Assembly: GCA_036394995.1 (NCBI GenBank)
Contig: DASWED010000105.1
Span: 1-64,000, forward strand
Direction of reading: 5' to 3'
DNA length: 64,000 bases
Source: DASWED01 sp036394995
GTDB taxonomy: Bacteria > Actinomycetota > UBA4738 > JACQTL01
Every line of letters begins with the position of its first letter. The stretch's first letter is position 1. The notes under the pieces were generated by a model, which was not told the DNA's origin, did no database searches, and was given only the letters and a program-made list of their open reading frames with translations. Of the stretch, positions 56,467 to 64,000 are shown one piece after another. Both the position numbers and the translations under genes were made by a program.

Positions 56467-56868
56467 ATCAGCGAACGGCTCGTGCGGGTGGCGGAGGAGA
56501 TCCGGGAGGTGCTGGCCGCGGAGATCCAGCGGCTCAAGGACCCCCGGATGGGGTTCGTCACGGTCACCGGGGTGAAGGTCACGCCCGACTTCCGGAAGGC
56601 CTGGGTGTACTACACGGTGCTCGGCGACGACCGGCAGCACGCGTCGACCCGCGCGGCGCTGCGGAGCGCCGCGTCGCACCTCCGCGCGGTGCTCGGCCGC
56701 GAGGTCCGGGTCAAGTTCACGCCGGAGCTCGTGTTCGAGGAGGACCGGACCGAGGCGTACGGTCAGCGGGTGGAGCAGATCCTGGCCTCCCTGCACGAAC
56801 GCGGCGAGCTGCAGGACGAGGCCGACGCACCCCACGAGGCCGACGCCCCGGAGGGGGCCGGCGGATGA
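56467..56868 (+). CDS. rbfA: Ribosome-binding factor A, proposed ATC start
   Basis: 133 aa from ATC 56467, 128 aa from GTG 56482. RbfA matures the 16S rRNA 5' helix; the KH-type core is clear (RVAEEIREVLAAEIQRLKDPRMGFVTVTGV, FRKAWVYYTVLGDD). No ATG, GTG or TTG lies upstream in frame, yet GGGAGGG (56453-56459) is spaced correctly for ATC 56467 and too far (over 20 nt) from GTG 56482. The ATC start also gives the residues (SERLVRVAEE) normally present before the RVA motif. An ATC initiation codon is unusual, so this remains a proposal. It overlaps nrnA by 4 nt. Confidence 0.93.
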   Translation: MSERLVRVAEEIREVLAAEIQRLKDPRMGFVTVTGVKVTPDFRKAWVYYTVLGDDRQHASTRAALRSAASHLRAVLGREVRVKFTPELVFEEDRTEAYGQRVEQILASLHERGELQDEADAPHEADAPEGAGG

Positions 56869-57875
56869 CCGCCGTCCCCCGGCCCGCCGGGCCCGTCACG
56901 CTGCAGGATGGGATGGACCGCGCGGCCGCGATCCTGCGCGACGCCCCCGAGATCGCCCTGGCCTGCCACATCAACCCGGATCCGGACGCGATCGGCTCGA
57001 TGCTGGGGCTGTCCGCTCACCTCCGCTCGCTGGGGAAGGCAACGGTGTGCTCGTACGGCAACGAGCCGTTCGAACACCCCCGGTGGGTGACCGAGCTCCC
57101 GGGCTCCGATGCGCTGGTCCCGCCCCGGCAGTTCCCGAAGCGCCCCGCGGTCATGGTCACGCTGGACTGCGCCTCGGAGGACCGCCTGGGACAGCTCCAG
57201 GCCCGGGCCGCGAAGGCCACCGAGGTGGTGTGGATCGACCACCACGCCACGAACCCCGGCCTGGGAACGGTGTCCGTCATCGACCCGGCGGCATCGTCCA
57301 CGGCCGAGCTGGTGTGGCGGCTGCTGAAGGTCGTCGGGGGCGAGATCCCCGTGGAGTCCGCCCTGTGCCTGTACGCGGGGCTGGTCACCGACACCGGGAG
57401 GTTCCAGTACCAGTCCGTGACGCCCGCCACCCTCGAACTGGCCGGCGAGCTCCGCCGGTTCCCGTTCGACCACGCCAGGCTGGCCCAGGCCCTGTTCGAG
57501 GACAACCGGCTGGCCTACCTCCGGCTGCTGGGCACGGCCCTGCACCGGCTGGAGCTGGACGAGGAGGCGGGGCTGCTGTGGACGTACCTGACCCAGGCCG
57601 ACCTCCAGCAGGCGGGGCTCGGGGTCGGGGAGACCGACGACCTCATCGACGTCATCCGCACAGCCCGCGAGGCCGACGTCGCGGCGGTGCTGAAGCAGCA
57701 GCGGGACGGTCGGTTCAAGGTCAGCATGCGGTCCCGGGGCGACCACGACGTGGCGGCCGTGGCGGGGGCGTTCGGCGGCGGGGGACACCGGCTGGCAGCC
57801 GGGTTCACTGCGAAGACGGGCCTGGAGGACACCGTCCGGGATCTGGCCGCGAGGCTCCGCGAACAGGTCTCGTAG
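56865..57875 (+). CDS. nrnA: DHH/DHHA1 phosphoesterase NrnA (oligoribonuclease / pAp phosphatase)
   Basis: 336 aa. DHH motifs: ACHINPDPDAIGSMLGL, MVTLDCAS, WIDHHATNPGLG; LYAGLVTDTGRFQ; DHHA1 substrate motif GGGGHRLAAGF near the C-terminus. Homologues degrade nanoRNA, dephosphorylate pAp and may hydrolyse pGpG or c-di-AMP products. ATG 56865 overlaps the rbfA stop. truB follows. Confidence 0.95.
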   Translation: MTAVPRPAGPVTLQDGMDRAAAILRDAPEIALACHINPDPDAIGSMLGLSAHLRSLGKATVCSYGNEPFEHPRWVTELPGSDALVPPRQFPKRPAVMVTLDCASEDRLGQLQARAAKATEVVWIDHHATNPGLGTVSVIDPAASSTAELVWRLLKVVGGEIPVESALCLYAGLVTDTGRFQYQSVTPATLELAGELRRFPFDHARLAQALFEDNRLAYLRLLGTALHRLELDEEAGLLWTYLTQADLQQAGLGVGETDDLIDVIRTAREADVAAVLKQQRDGRFKVSMRSRGDHDVAAVAGAFGGGGHRLAAGFTAKTGLEDTVRDLAARLREQVS

Positions 57876-57890
57876 GGGCGTGGGGTCGGC

Positions 57891-58757
57891 GTGACGGCGA
57901 CCGCCGCGCCAGAGGGGCTGCTGCTGATCGACAAGCCCGGCGGGATCACCTCCCACGACGTGGTGGACCGGGTCCGGCGGGCCCTGGGGACCCGAAAGGT
58001 CGGCCACGCCGGGACCCTGGACCCCATGGCCACCGGCCTGCTGGTGGTCGGGGTGGGGCGGGCCACGCGCCTGCTGCGGTTCCTGTCGGGCCTGGACAAG
58101 GTGTACGAGGGGACCGGGCGGCTGGGGGAGGAGACGGACACCCTCGACGCCGACGGCCAGATCACGCGGACGGCGCCGGTGATCGGCGTGACCCGCGCCG
58201 GCGCCGAGGCCGCCATGGCCGCGCTCACCGGCGACCTCATGCAGCGCCCGCCCGCGTACTCCGCGGTGAAGGTGGGCGGCGTCACCCTCCACCGGGCGGC
58301 CCGGCGGGGCCAGGAGGTGGAGGCGTCGCCCCGGCCGGTCCGCGTGGAGGCGTTCGAGCTCCGCGGGTTCGAACCTCCCGCGTTCGACTTCGCGGTGCGG
58401 TGCTCGAGCGGGACCTACGTCCGGGTGCTGGTGGCCGACGTGGGTGCGGCGCTCGGGTGCGGCGCACACCTGGTCCGGCTCCGGCGGACGCGCGTGGGGC
58501 CGTTCGGGCTCGACGAGGCAGTGGCGCTGGACGCCCACGGATCGCCCCTGCCGGTCGAGGAGGCCGTGCGGCACCTGCCGTCGCTCCGCCTGGAGCACCC
58601 CGACGAGGCCGTCGCGGCGTCGAACGGCCGCCCGCTCGGCCCCGCCGGGATCGACGGCCCCTACGCCGTCTTCGCTCCCGACGGGCGTCTGGTGGCCGTG
58701 TACCGAGACGAGCACGCCAAGGCCGTCCCGGAGATGGTCCTGGCGCCCCCGGGCTGA
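57891..58757 (+). CDS. truB: tRNA pseudouridine(55) synthase TruB
   Basis: 288 aa. Makes pseudouridine 55 in the T-loop of tRNAs. GLLLIDKPGGITSHDVVDRVRRALGTRKVGHAGTLDPMATGLL carries the catalytic Asp in GTLDP; Y-containing YEGTGRLGEETDTLDADG, QRPPAYSAVKVGGVTLHRAAR and CSSGTYVRVLVADVG follow. GTG 57891. Ends convergently with the leftward propeller gene, 13 nt between stops. Confidence 0.96.
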   Translation: MTATAAPEGLLLIDKPGGITSHDVVDRVRRALGTRKVGHAGTLDPMATGLLVVGVGRATRLLRFLSGLDKVYEGTGRLGEETDTLDADGQITRTAPVIGVTRAGAEAAMAALTGDLMQRPPAYSAVKVGGVTLHRAARRGQEVEASPRPVRVEAFELRGFEPPAFDFAVRCSSGTYVRVLVADVGAALGCGAHLVRLRRTRVGPFGLDEAVALDAHGSPLPVEEAVRHLPSLRLEHPDEAVAASNGRPLGPAGIDGPYAVFAPDGRLVAVYRDEHAKAVPEMVLAPPG

Positions 58758-58770
58758 CCGGGGCCGTCCC

Positions 58771-60138
58771 TCACGAGCACCGCAGGACGAGCGGCCGGGC
58801 CCGGGCGCCGTCGTCCTGGGCCCCCACGGCCCACATCCCGCCGCCGGGGATGGCGGTCACGGCCTGGAGCCCGCCGGGCGTCTGGACGGGCGCATCCACG
58901 CGGCTCCACGCGGACCCGTCCCAGTGCAGCAGCAGTGGGCTGCCGCCGTCCGCGGGGGAGTCCTTCGGGGCCGAACCGACCGCCCACACGTCGTCCGGGC
59001 CCTGTGCCGCGATGCCGGTGAGCGTGCCGCCCCATCGGAGGTCCGGCACGGGAACGCGGGTCCACTCCGTCCCGTCCCAGTGCAGGGCGAGGGGCTCCGG
59101 CAGCGCGATGGCCTCGTCCCAGGCCGGGCGCCACGATCCCACCGCCCACGCGTCGTCGGGCGAGATCGCCGTGACCGCCGCGAGCGAGCTGTCCACGGGT
59201 CCTCCGCCTCCCGGCTGTTCGACGCTCGGGCTCGGGACCCGCTCCCACGACACGCCGTCCCAGTGTTCGACGAGGGTCCGCTGGAACGTGACCGGCACGT
59301 CGGTCTGGACGCCCACCGCCCACACGTCGGCGCCCGAGGAGCCGGCCACGCCGTTCAGGATGTCGTACGGGTTCGCGCGTTCGCCGGGGAGCCGCTCCGT
59401 GATCGGCAGGGCCGTGGTGGTCCACTGCGTGCCGCCCCAGTGCGTGACCAGGCCGCCGCCGTGCATGCGACCCGGCCACGCCCAGCCGCCCACGGCCCAC
59501 ACGTCGTCCGGTCCGAGCGCGGTCACGCCGAACAGATGGCTCTCGGGCTGTCCGGAGGGGTCCACCGCGGACAGGAACCAGTTCGCGCGGTCCCAGTGCA
59601 GCACCAGAGGGATGCCCCCGCGCTCCACGTTCGTCAGCCCCACGGCGAAGGCGTCGTCGGGCGCGACGGCCGCCACCGCGTACAGCGACGGGCCCTCCCC
59701 GTAGTCCAGGGGCCGGGGAGCGGGGAGCCGGGACCACGCGGAGCCGTCCCACCGCTGGAGCTCGAGGAAGCTGTCGCCGCCCTCGCCCGGGACCCGGTGG
59801 ATGCCGACCGCGAGGGCCTCGTCGGCCGCCGGGGCCGCGACCGAATGAAGGTATGTGTCGAACTGCCCCGGATCGGCGGCCGGGGCGTCCACGGCCGTCC
59901 ACGTGGTGCACGGCGCCGTGCCGGCCGGCGGCCGCGGCGTTTCGTGGCCGGTCTGGCGAACGGCCACCACCGCGGCCGTGGCCACCAGGGCCACCGTGAG
60001 GAGCGAGGCCCCCGCGCGGAGCGACACGCGCCGGCGGACGCGCCGCCGGAGGTCGGGTGGGGGGAGCGGGGGTGCCGGGGTTCGTTCGGCGTCCTCGCGC
60101 AGGGCCCTCCGCAGGCGTTCCTCGAGATCCGTGCTCAT
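58771..60138 (-). CDS. Membrane partner of ECF sigma factor with beta-propeller ectodomain, module 2
   Basis: 455 aa. Cytoplasmic residues 1-41 (TDLEERLRRALRED, Pro-rich, RRRVRRR), one transmembrane helix (about 42-60), then an ectodomain of about 390 residues built of seven or so repeats with the signature DD[VA][WF]AVG and LHWDG-x2-W (APDDAFAVG, GPDDVWAVG, SGADVWAVG, SPDDAWAVG, GPDDVWAVG), i.e. a beta-propeller. The cytoplasmic part matches the one at 11001. It starts 7 nt after the sigma gene stop, so they form one operon. Anti-sigma or sensor role is inferred. Confidence 0.8.
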   Translation of the reverse strand: MSTDLEERLRRALREDAERTPAPPLPPPDLRRRVRRRVSLRAGASLLTVALVATAAVVAVRQTGHETPRPPAGTAPCTTWTAVDAPAADPGQFDTYLHSVAAPAADEALAVGIHRVPGEGGDSFLELQRWDGSAWSRLPAPRPLDYGEGPSLYAVAAVAPDDAFAVGLTNVERGGIPLVLHWDRANWFLSAVDPSGQPESHLFGVTALGPDDVWAVGGWAWPGRMHGGGLVTHWGGTQWTTTALPITERLPGERANPYDILNGVAGSSGADVWAVGVQTDVPVTFQRTLVEHWDGVSWERVPSPSVEQPGGGGPVDSSLAAVTAISPDDAWAVGSWRPAWDEAIALPEPLALHWDGTEWTRVPVPDLRWGGTLTGIAAQGPDDVWAVGSAPKDSPADGGSPLLLHWDGSAWSRVDAPVQTPGGLQAVTAIPGGGMWAVGAQDDGARARPLVLRCS

Positions 60139-60145
60139 CGTGTCC

Positions 60146-60715
60146 TCACTCCTTCAGCTCGGTTCGGAGCCGGGCCAGGCCCCGCGAGACCAGCGACGCG
60201 ACCGTCCCCGGGCGGCACCGCAGGATCGCGGCGACGTCCCGGTCGGGCAGGTCCTCGTAGAACCGGAGCACCAGCGCAGCACGCTGCCGCTCGGGGAGGC
60301 GCATGAGCGCGGCCCGGACCAGGTCGCGATCCTCGACCTCGTCGCCCTGGGCCACCGCGGCCTCCGGCGCCCTGGCCGAGCGCGACGCGTGCGCCCGCTC
60401 CACCCGGCGGCGCCGGAAGTGCATCCGGGCCAGGTTCACCACCGTTCGCCGGAGGTAGGCCTCGAACGCCTCCGGGCGCCGCAGGTGCACCAAGCGGGCC
60501 CCCAGCCGGACGAACGCGTCCTGCACCAGGTCCTGGGCCAGGGCCGGGTCGCCGGTCAGCAGGCGCGCCAGCCGGACCGCGTCCGGCGCGTGCCGGGTGT
60601 ACAGCTCGCCGAGGCGCCACCCGCCGGCGTCGCGCGCCGCGCCGCCCGGCGACCCGGCCTCTCCGGGCGCGCCTGCAGCGGGCGGGGCCGGTGCCACCGG
60701 CCGTGCCTCGTCCAT
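60146..60715 (-). CDS. ECF-type RNA polymerase sigma factor, module 2
   Basis: 189 aa. Region 2 (LYTRHAPDAVRLARLLTGDPALAQDLVQDAF, FEAYLRRTVVNLARMHFRRRRVER) and region 4 (LMRLPERQRAALVLRFYEDLPDRDVAAILRC, GTVASLVSRGLARLRTEL). An Ala/Pro/Gly-rich N-terminal tail of about 30 residues precedes region 2. ATG 60715 is chosen; the adjacent GTG 60718 would add one residue. Paralogous to the sigma factor at 11894. Divergent from ribF across 110 bp. Confidence 0.92.
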   Translation of the reverse strand: MDEARPVAPAPPAAGAPGEAGSPGGAARDAGGWRLGELYTRHAPDAVRLARLLTGDPALAQDLVQDAFVRLGARLVHLRRPEAFEAYLRRTVVNLARMHFRRRRVERAHASRSARAPEAAVAQGDEVEDRDLVRAALMRLPERQRAALVLRFYEDLPDRDVAAILRCRPGTVASLVSRGLARLRTELKE

Positions 60716-60811
60716 CACCCGTAACGATGCGCCGCCCGCCCGTTTCCTTGCACGCCCGGTCGAACTGGTTCGGCGCGCGGCGAACCTGGTCCCGAACCGC
60801 CCCCCGTCCGG

Positions 60812-60817
60812 TACCCT
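60812..60817 (+). promoter_or_regulatory. Putative -10 element of ribF (leaderless)
   Basis: TACCCT ends 8 nt before ATG 60826; no ribosome binding site. Same hexamer as before dxr. Confidence 0.5.
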
Positions 60818-60825
60818 CGGCCCCG

Positions 60826-61767
60826 ATGGACGTGGTGCGGGGGATCGGGGAGCTGCCGCTCGAACGCGGGCCGGCGGCCGTCACGATCGGCTTCTTCGAC
60901 GGGGTCCACCTGGGTCACCGGGACGTCATCGGTCGAACGGTCGAGCTCGCCCGGGACGGTGGGCTGGCGTCGGTCGCGGTGACGTTCGACCGTCATCCCC
61001 GCGAGGTGTTCTCGCCGGGCCGTGAGCCCCGCCTGCTCACCACGCTCGAGCGCAAGGTCCAGCTCGTGTCGGAGACCGGCGTGGACGCGCTCGTGATCCT
61101 CGAGTTCACCGACGAGTTCTCGCGGTGGCCCCCGGAGGAGTTCGTCGACAGGGTCCTGGTGGACGGGCTCTCCGCCCGCCGGGTGGTGGTGGGCGACAAC
61201 TTCACATTCGGGTTCCGCGCGGCGGGGACCGTGACGGTGCTCCGCGAGCTGGGGGCCGCGCGCCGGTTCGACGTGGAGGACGTGGGCCTGGTGGAGCTGG
61301 ACGGCCGCGTGGTGTCGTCCACCTCGATCCGGGAGGCCCTGACGCTGGGCGACCTGAGGTGGCCGGAGCGGGCCCTGGGCCGGCGGTTCGTGCTCGACGG
61401 CCAGGTGGTCCGGGGGGCCGGCCGGGGCACCGGGCTGGGATGGCCGACCGCGAACCTCCGGATCCTCCCTCGGCTCCTGCTCCCGGGCGAGGGCGTGTAC
61501 GCCGCCCGGGCCATGCACCGCGACTCGGGCTACCGGGCCGCGGTGAACGTCGGCACGAACCCCACGTTCGGCCAGGAGCCCGTCCACCTCGAGGCGTTCC
61601 TCCTCGACTTCGATGGCGACCTGGTGGGCGAGCCGCTCTCGATCGAGTTCTGGGTCCGCCTCCGCGACGAGGTGCGTTTCGAGTCGGTCGAGGAGCTGTC
61701 CCGGCAGATCGGCGAGGACGTGGAGCGAACCCGGGAGCTGGTCCCGCTCCCGGGGGAGGAGCGGTGA
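60826..61767 (+). CDS. ribF: Bifunctional riboflavin kinase / FAD synthetase RibF
   Basis: 313 aa. N-terminal FMN adenylyltransferase (AVTIGFFDGVHLGHRDVIGR with the GxFDGxHxGH nucleotide site; VTFDRHPREVF; STSIREALTLGDL) and C-terminal flavokinase (VVRGAGRGTGLGWPTANLRI, GVYAARAM, NVGTNPTFGQEPVHLEAFLLDFDGDLVG). ATG 60826 follows TACCCT at leaderless spacing. GTGA overlap with the next gene. truB-ribF-rpsO is the common order, here interrupted by the ECF module and two envelope genes. Confidence 0.96.
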   Translation: MDVVRGIGELPLERGPAAVTIGFFDGVHLGHRDVIGRTVELARDGGLASVAVTFDRHPREVFSPGREPRLLTTLERKVQLVSETGVDALVILEFTDEFSRWPPEEFVDRVLVDGLSARRVVVGDNFTFGFRAAGTVTVLRELGAARRFDVEDVGLVELDGRVVSSTSIREALTLGDLRWPERALGRRFVLDGQVVRGAGRGTGLGWPTANLRILPRLLLPGEGVYAARAMHRDSGYRAAVNVGTNPTFGQEPVHLEAFLLDFDGDLVGEPLSIEFWVRLRDEVRFESVEELSRQIGEDVERTRELVPLPGEER

Positions 61768-62633
61768 GCCCGCCGGGGAGACGCATCAGGCTCACGCCGT
61801 TCGGCCGCATCGTCGCCGTCCTGGTCGCGGCGGTGGTGGTGGCCGCCGTGGTCCGGGCGGTGGTGGCCCTCGGGGACGGCGGCGACGGCCCCGGCGCCGG
61901 CCACTCGCCCCGTCCCTCGGTCTCGCCGTCGCTGGCCAGTGCGCCGTCCACGGCGACCCCGGCGTCCCCCGCCGACCGGGCCGTCCCCCGGTGCCGGTAC
62001 GGGAGCCTCCCGGCCCTGGCACAGGAGTACGGACTGTGGGACTCGACGTTCCTCGACACGACGTACGCGCTTCCCCCGACGTACACCCCGCCCGGGCTGG
62101 TGTCGGTCTCGGAGGCCGGGTTCGACGGCGACGGGCAGGTCCGGGCCGTGGTGATCCCGGACCTCACGGCATTGCGCGAGGCGGCGGAGGCCGCGGGGAG
62201 CCCGGTCGACATCCTGGTGGCCTACCGGAGCTTCCTCCGCCAGTCCCAGCTGTTCCACAAGCGGGTGGAGGAGGAGGGCCACGCCCGGGCCCTGGCGACC
62301 ACGGCCCGGCCCGGCCATTCCGAGCACCAGCTGGGCACCACCGTCGACTTCCGAACTCAAGGGCAGCTCGATGTCGATCAGGGCTGGGAGCACACGCCGG
62401 CCGGGTCCTGGATGGCCCAGAACGCCTGGCGGTACGGCTTCGTCATGAGCTACCCGAGGAACATGCAGAACCTGACGTGCTACTCGTACGAGCCGTGGCA
62501 CTTCCGGTACTTCGGACGGGAGGAGGCTGCGGCCATCCATGACAGCGGGCTGACCCCCCGGGAGTTCCTGTGGCGGGAGGACGTCAGGGACATCGCGCCG
62601 TCGCCGTCGACCGAGGGAAGTCCGTCGTCGTGA
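61764..62633 (+). CDS. D-alanyl-D-alanine carboxypeptidase, VanY/M15B-like, membrane-anchored
   Basis: 289 aa. One N-terminal transmembrane helix (about 13-36), a Ser/Pro/Ala linker, then the M15 fold: VAYRSFLRQSQLFHKRV, RPGHSEHQLGTTVDF (zinc ligands His and Asp), and EPWHFRYFG (third ligand His). Trims peptidoglycan stem peptides outside the membrane. GTG 61764 overlaps the ribF stop (GTGA), with GGGGGAGGAG upstream, so it is co-translated with ribF. All catalytic residues expected for the family appear present. Confidence 0.92.
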   Translation: MSPPGRRIRLTPFGRIVAVLVAAVVVAAVVRAVVALGDGGDGPGAGHSPRPSVSPSLASAPSTATPASPADRAVPRCRYGSLPALAQEYGLWDSTFLDTTYALPPTYTPPGLVSVSEAGFDGDGQVRAVVIPDLTALREAAEAAGSPVDILVAYRSFLRQSQLFHKRVEEEGHARALATTARPGHSEHQLGTTVDFRTQGQLDVDQGWEHTPAGSWMAQNAWRYGFVMSYPRNMQNLTCYSYEPWHFRYFGREEAAAIHDSGLTPREFLWREDVRDIAPSPSTEGSPSS

Positions 62634-62654
62634 ACGCACCGAGAGTGCCCGGCC

Positions 62655-63785
62655 GTGTCCGATAGTCCCACCGGCGTCCCCTCCGGGCGGCATCGGGCGC
62701 CCCCCCGGCTCCGGTTCGGGCCGGTGGTGCTCGCGCTGGTGCTGGTGGCGGCGGTCCTGGTGGGGGCGAAAGTCCTGTTCGACCGGTCCGGATCCGGCGG
62801 CCCCAAGGGCGCGCCGGCGCCCCGGTCCACCACCCCAACGGGGCCGGTCTCGCCGGCGGGAACCACGCCCGGTCCGTCACGGACGTCTCCCGGGACGAAC
62901 TCGTCTCCATCGCCCTCGCCGCCCCCGAAGCCGAAGAGGGTCCTGGTCATCCACGGTGCCGGCGACACGAACGTGGACTCCGGCTACATCGGCGTGTCGC
63001 CCTCGAACTACGACACCCTGCTCTCCGGCATGGACGGCCTGTTCGTCCGCGACGACCTCACGGTGGTGAACCTGGAGTGCGCGGTGAGCCGGATCGGCTC
63101 GCCGGTCCCGAAGGAGTTCAACTTCCAGGGCGACCCCGACGCGCTGCCCTACCTTCAGCGGGGGGGCGTGGACGTGGCGAATCTGGCGAACAACCATGCG
63201 TACGACTACGGGCCCGACGCCCTGGTGGACACCCGCCACATCGTCGAGCTGGCGGGCATCGCCGCCGTGGGGGCGGGCCGGGACGCCGCGCAGGCCGCGA
63301 AGGCCGCCGTCCTCCACGTGAAGGGGTGGACCATCGCGGCGGTCGGGTTCGACAAGGTGGTGGACCCGTTCCCGGAGGCCATCGCGGGGCCGGACAAGCC
63401 CGGCACGGCGTGCGGGCACGACGTGGACTGCATGGTGGCAGCGGTGAAGCGGGCCGCCGCGATCTCGGACCTGGTGATCGTGGACATCCACTGGGGCGTG
63501 GAGCTCGACACCACCCCCCGCTCGGACGACGTCGAGATCGCCCACCGCCTGATCGACGCGGGGGCGGACATCATCTTCGGGGGCCACGCCCACCGCCTGC
63601 AGCCGTTCGACATGATCGACGGCCGGCCGGTCTTCTACTCGCTGGGCAACTTCGTGTGGCCCCGACTGTCCGAGGCCAGCGCCACCACCGCCGTGGCCGA
63701 GGTCCACGTGACGCCGGCCGGGAAATTCACCGCCCGCCTGCTCCCGGTGTCGATCGAGAGCGGGGGCCACCCGGTCCTGCGTTGA
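62655..63785 (+). CDS. CapA/PgsA-family metallophosphoesterase-like protein, membrane-anchored
   Basis: 376 aa. Transmembrane helix about 22-42, Pro/Ser/Thr-rich linker to about 92, then a PGA_cap domain: GAGDTNVDSGYIG, VVNLECAVSRIG, NLANNHAYDYGPDALVDT, VDIHWGVELDTTP, IIFGGHAHRLQPFDMIDGRPVFYSLGNFVW. The family includes poly-gamma-glutamate capsule enzymes, but most actinobacterial members are uncharacterised cell-envelope proteins. GTG 62655, 21 nt after the carboxypeptidase gene. Confidence 0.9.
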   Translation: MSDSPTGVPSGRHRAPPRLRFGPVVLALVLVAAVLVGAKVLFDRSGSGGPKGAPAPRSTTPTGPVSPAGTTPGPSRTSPGTNSSPSPSPPPKPKRVLVIHGAGDTNVDSGYIGVSPSNYDTLLSGMDGLFVRDDLTVVNLECAVSRIGSPVPKEFNFQGDPDALPYLQRGGVDVANLANNHAYDYGPDALVDTRHIVELAGIAAVGAGRDAAQAAKAAVLHVKGWTIAAVGFDKVVDPFPEAIAGPDKPGTACGHDVDCMVAAVKRAAAISDLVIVDIHWGVELDTTPRSDDVEIAHRLIDAGADIIFGGHAHRLQPFDMIDGRPVFYSLGNFVWPRLSEASATTAVAEVHVTPAGKFTARLLPVSIESGGHPVLR

Positions 63786-63817
63786 GGCCACACGGCGGCA
63801 CCGCGGGGGCTGGCTGG

Positions 63818-63823
63818 TAGTCT
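63818..63823 (+). promoter_or_regulatory. Putative -10 element of rpsO
   Basis: TAGTCT, 12 nt before the rpsO ATG; predicts a leader of about 5 nt. Confidence 0.45.
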
Positions 63824-63835
63824 TTGGGCGAACAT

Positions 63836-64000
63836 ATGGCACTCGCTACAGAGCAGAAATCCCAGATCATCTCCGACCACCGGCGCTCGGAACAGGACAC
63901 CGGCTCGCCCGAGGTCCAGATCGCGGTGCTGTCGCGCCGCATCGCCGACCTCACGGAGCATCTGAAGGCCCACAAGAAGGACCACAGCTCGCGCCGTGGC
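63836..64000 (+). CDS. rpsO: 30S ribosomal protein S15, N-terminal part
   Basis: First 55 codons, truncated by the window edge. MALATEQKSQIISDHRRSEQDTGSPEVQIAVLSRRIADLTEHLKAHKKDHSSRRG is not quoted in full here; the diagnostic pieces are the GSPEVQIAVL helix and the LTEHLKAHKKDHSSRRG rRNA-binding loop. S15 nucleates the 30S platform. pnp usually follows rpsO but lies outside the window. Confidence 0.97.
   Translation, partial: MALATEQKSQIISDHRRSEQDTGSPEVQIAVLSRRIADLTEHLKAHKKDHSSRRG

Noticed and set aside
51954..56582. 1542-aa open frame antisense to nusA-infB
   Set aside because: Low-complexity and without homology; the sense strand holds rimP, nusA, ylxR and infB in full.

Overview
The window is about 70% G+C with strong G/C preference at third codon positions. 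Its gene order is the conserved actinobacterial core: smc-ftsY, ffh-rpsP-KH-rimM-trmD-rplS-lepB-rnhB-DUF2469-yraN, comM-dprA-xer-whiG-(M23)-rpsB-tsf-pyrH-frr-cdsA-dxr-rseP-ispG-proS, then rimP-nusA-ylxR-infB-DUF503-rbfA-nrnA-truB-ribF-rpsO. DUF2469 beside rnhB and a WhiG-type sigma factor upstream of rpsB are actinobacterial hallmarks. I read it as a chromosomal piece of a high-GC, probably deep-branching Actinomycetota (inference; the class cannot be fixed from this sequence alone). No rRNA, tRNA, CRISPR array, insertion sequence or replication origin was recognised.

Layout. 1-3.0 kb: NAD synthesis (pncA fragment and nadA leftward, nadC rightward) and a short-chain dehydrogenase. 3.2-5.4 kb: a secreted BNR/sialidase-like protein and an acylphosphatase. 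5.5-10.2 kb: smc and ftsY, with a tiny convergent gene between them. 10.2-12.4 kb: an accessory insert holding a VapBC toxin-antitoxin pair and a leftward ECF sigma factor with a membrane partner. 12.5-19.9 kb: the ffh to yraN translation/secretion block, interrupted by a methyltransferase and containing a TrmD fused to an NTF2-like domain. 20.0-27.1 kb: a second BNR protein, comM, dprA, xer, whiG and a degenerate M23 protein. 27.2-29.9 kb: a membrane-anchored PQQ-type propeller and a membrane protein. 30.2-41.8 kb: rpsB-tsf-pyrH-frr-cdsA-dxr-rseP, a two-component system, yjbQ and ispG. 42.1-51.6 kb: an accessory stretch with three delta-60-repeat secreted proteins and a third BNR protein around proS, plus a lipoyl-less acyltransferase. 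51.7-58.8 kb: the rimP-nusA-infB-rbfA-nrnA-truB run. 58.8-60.7 kb: a second ECF module whose membrane partner carries a beta-propeller. 60.8-64 kb: ribF, a VanY-like carboxypeptidase, a CapA-like protein and the start of rpsO.

Two regulatory themes run through the window. First, many transcription-unit heads lack a Shine-Dalgarno and instead have a TANNNT or GACAAT hexamer 6-9 nt before the start codon, as expected for leaderless mRNAs. Second, the three delta-60 genes have strong Shine-Dalgarno sequences and share a different spaced upstream motif. Several genes also look as if they start at CTG or ATC rather than ATG, GTG or TTG.

The best candidates for undescribed biology are: the two paralogous ECF/membrane-partner modules sharing a short arginine-rich cytoplasmic segment; the shared promoter-like motif of the delta-60 secretome; the TrmD-NTF2 fusion; the CdsA with about 410 extra acidic residues; and the rimP leader hairpin that could couple termination to masking of the ribosome binding site.
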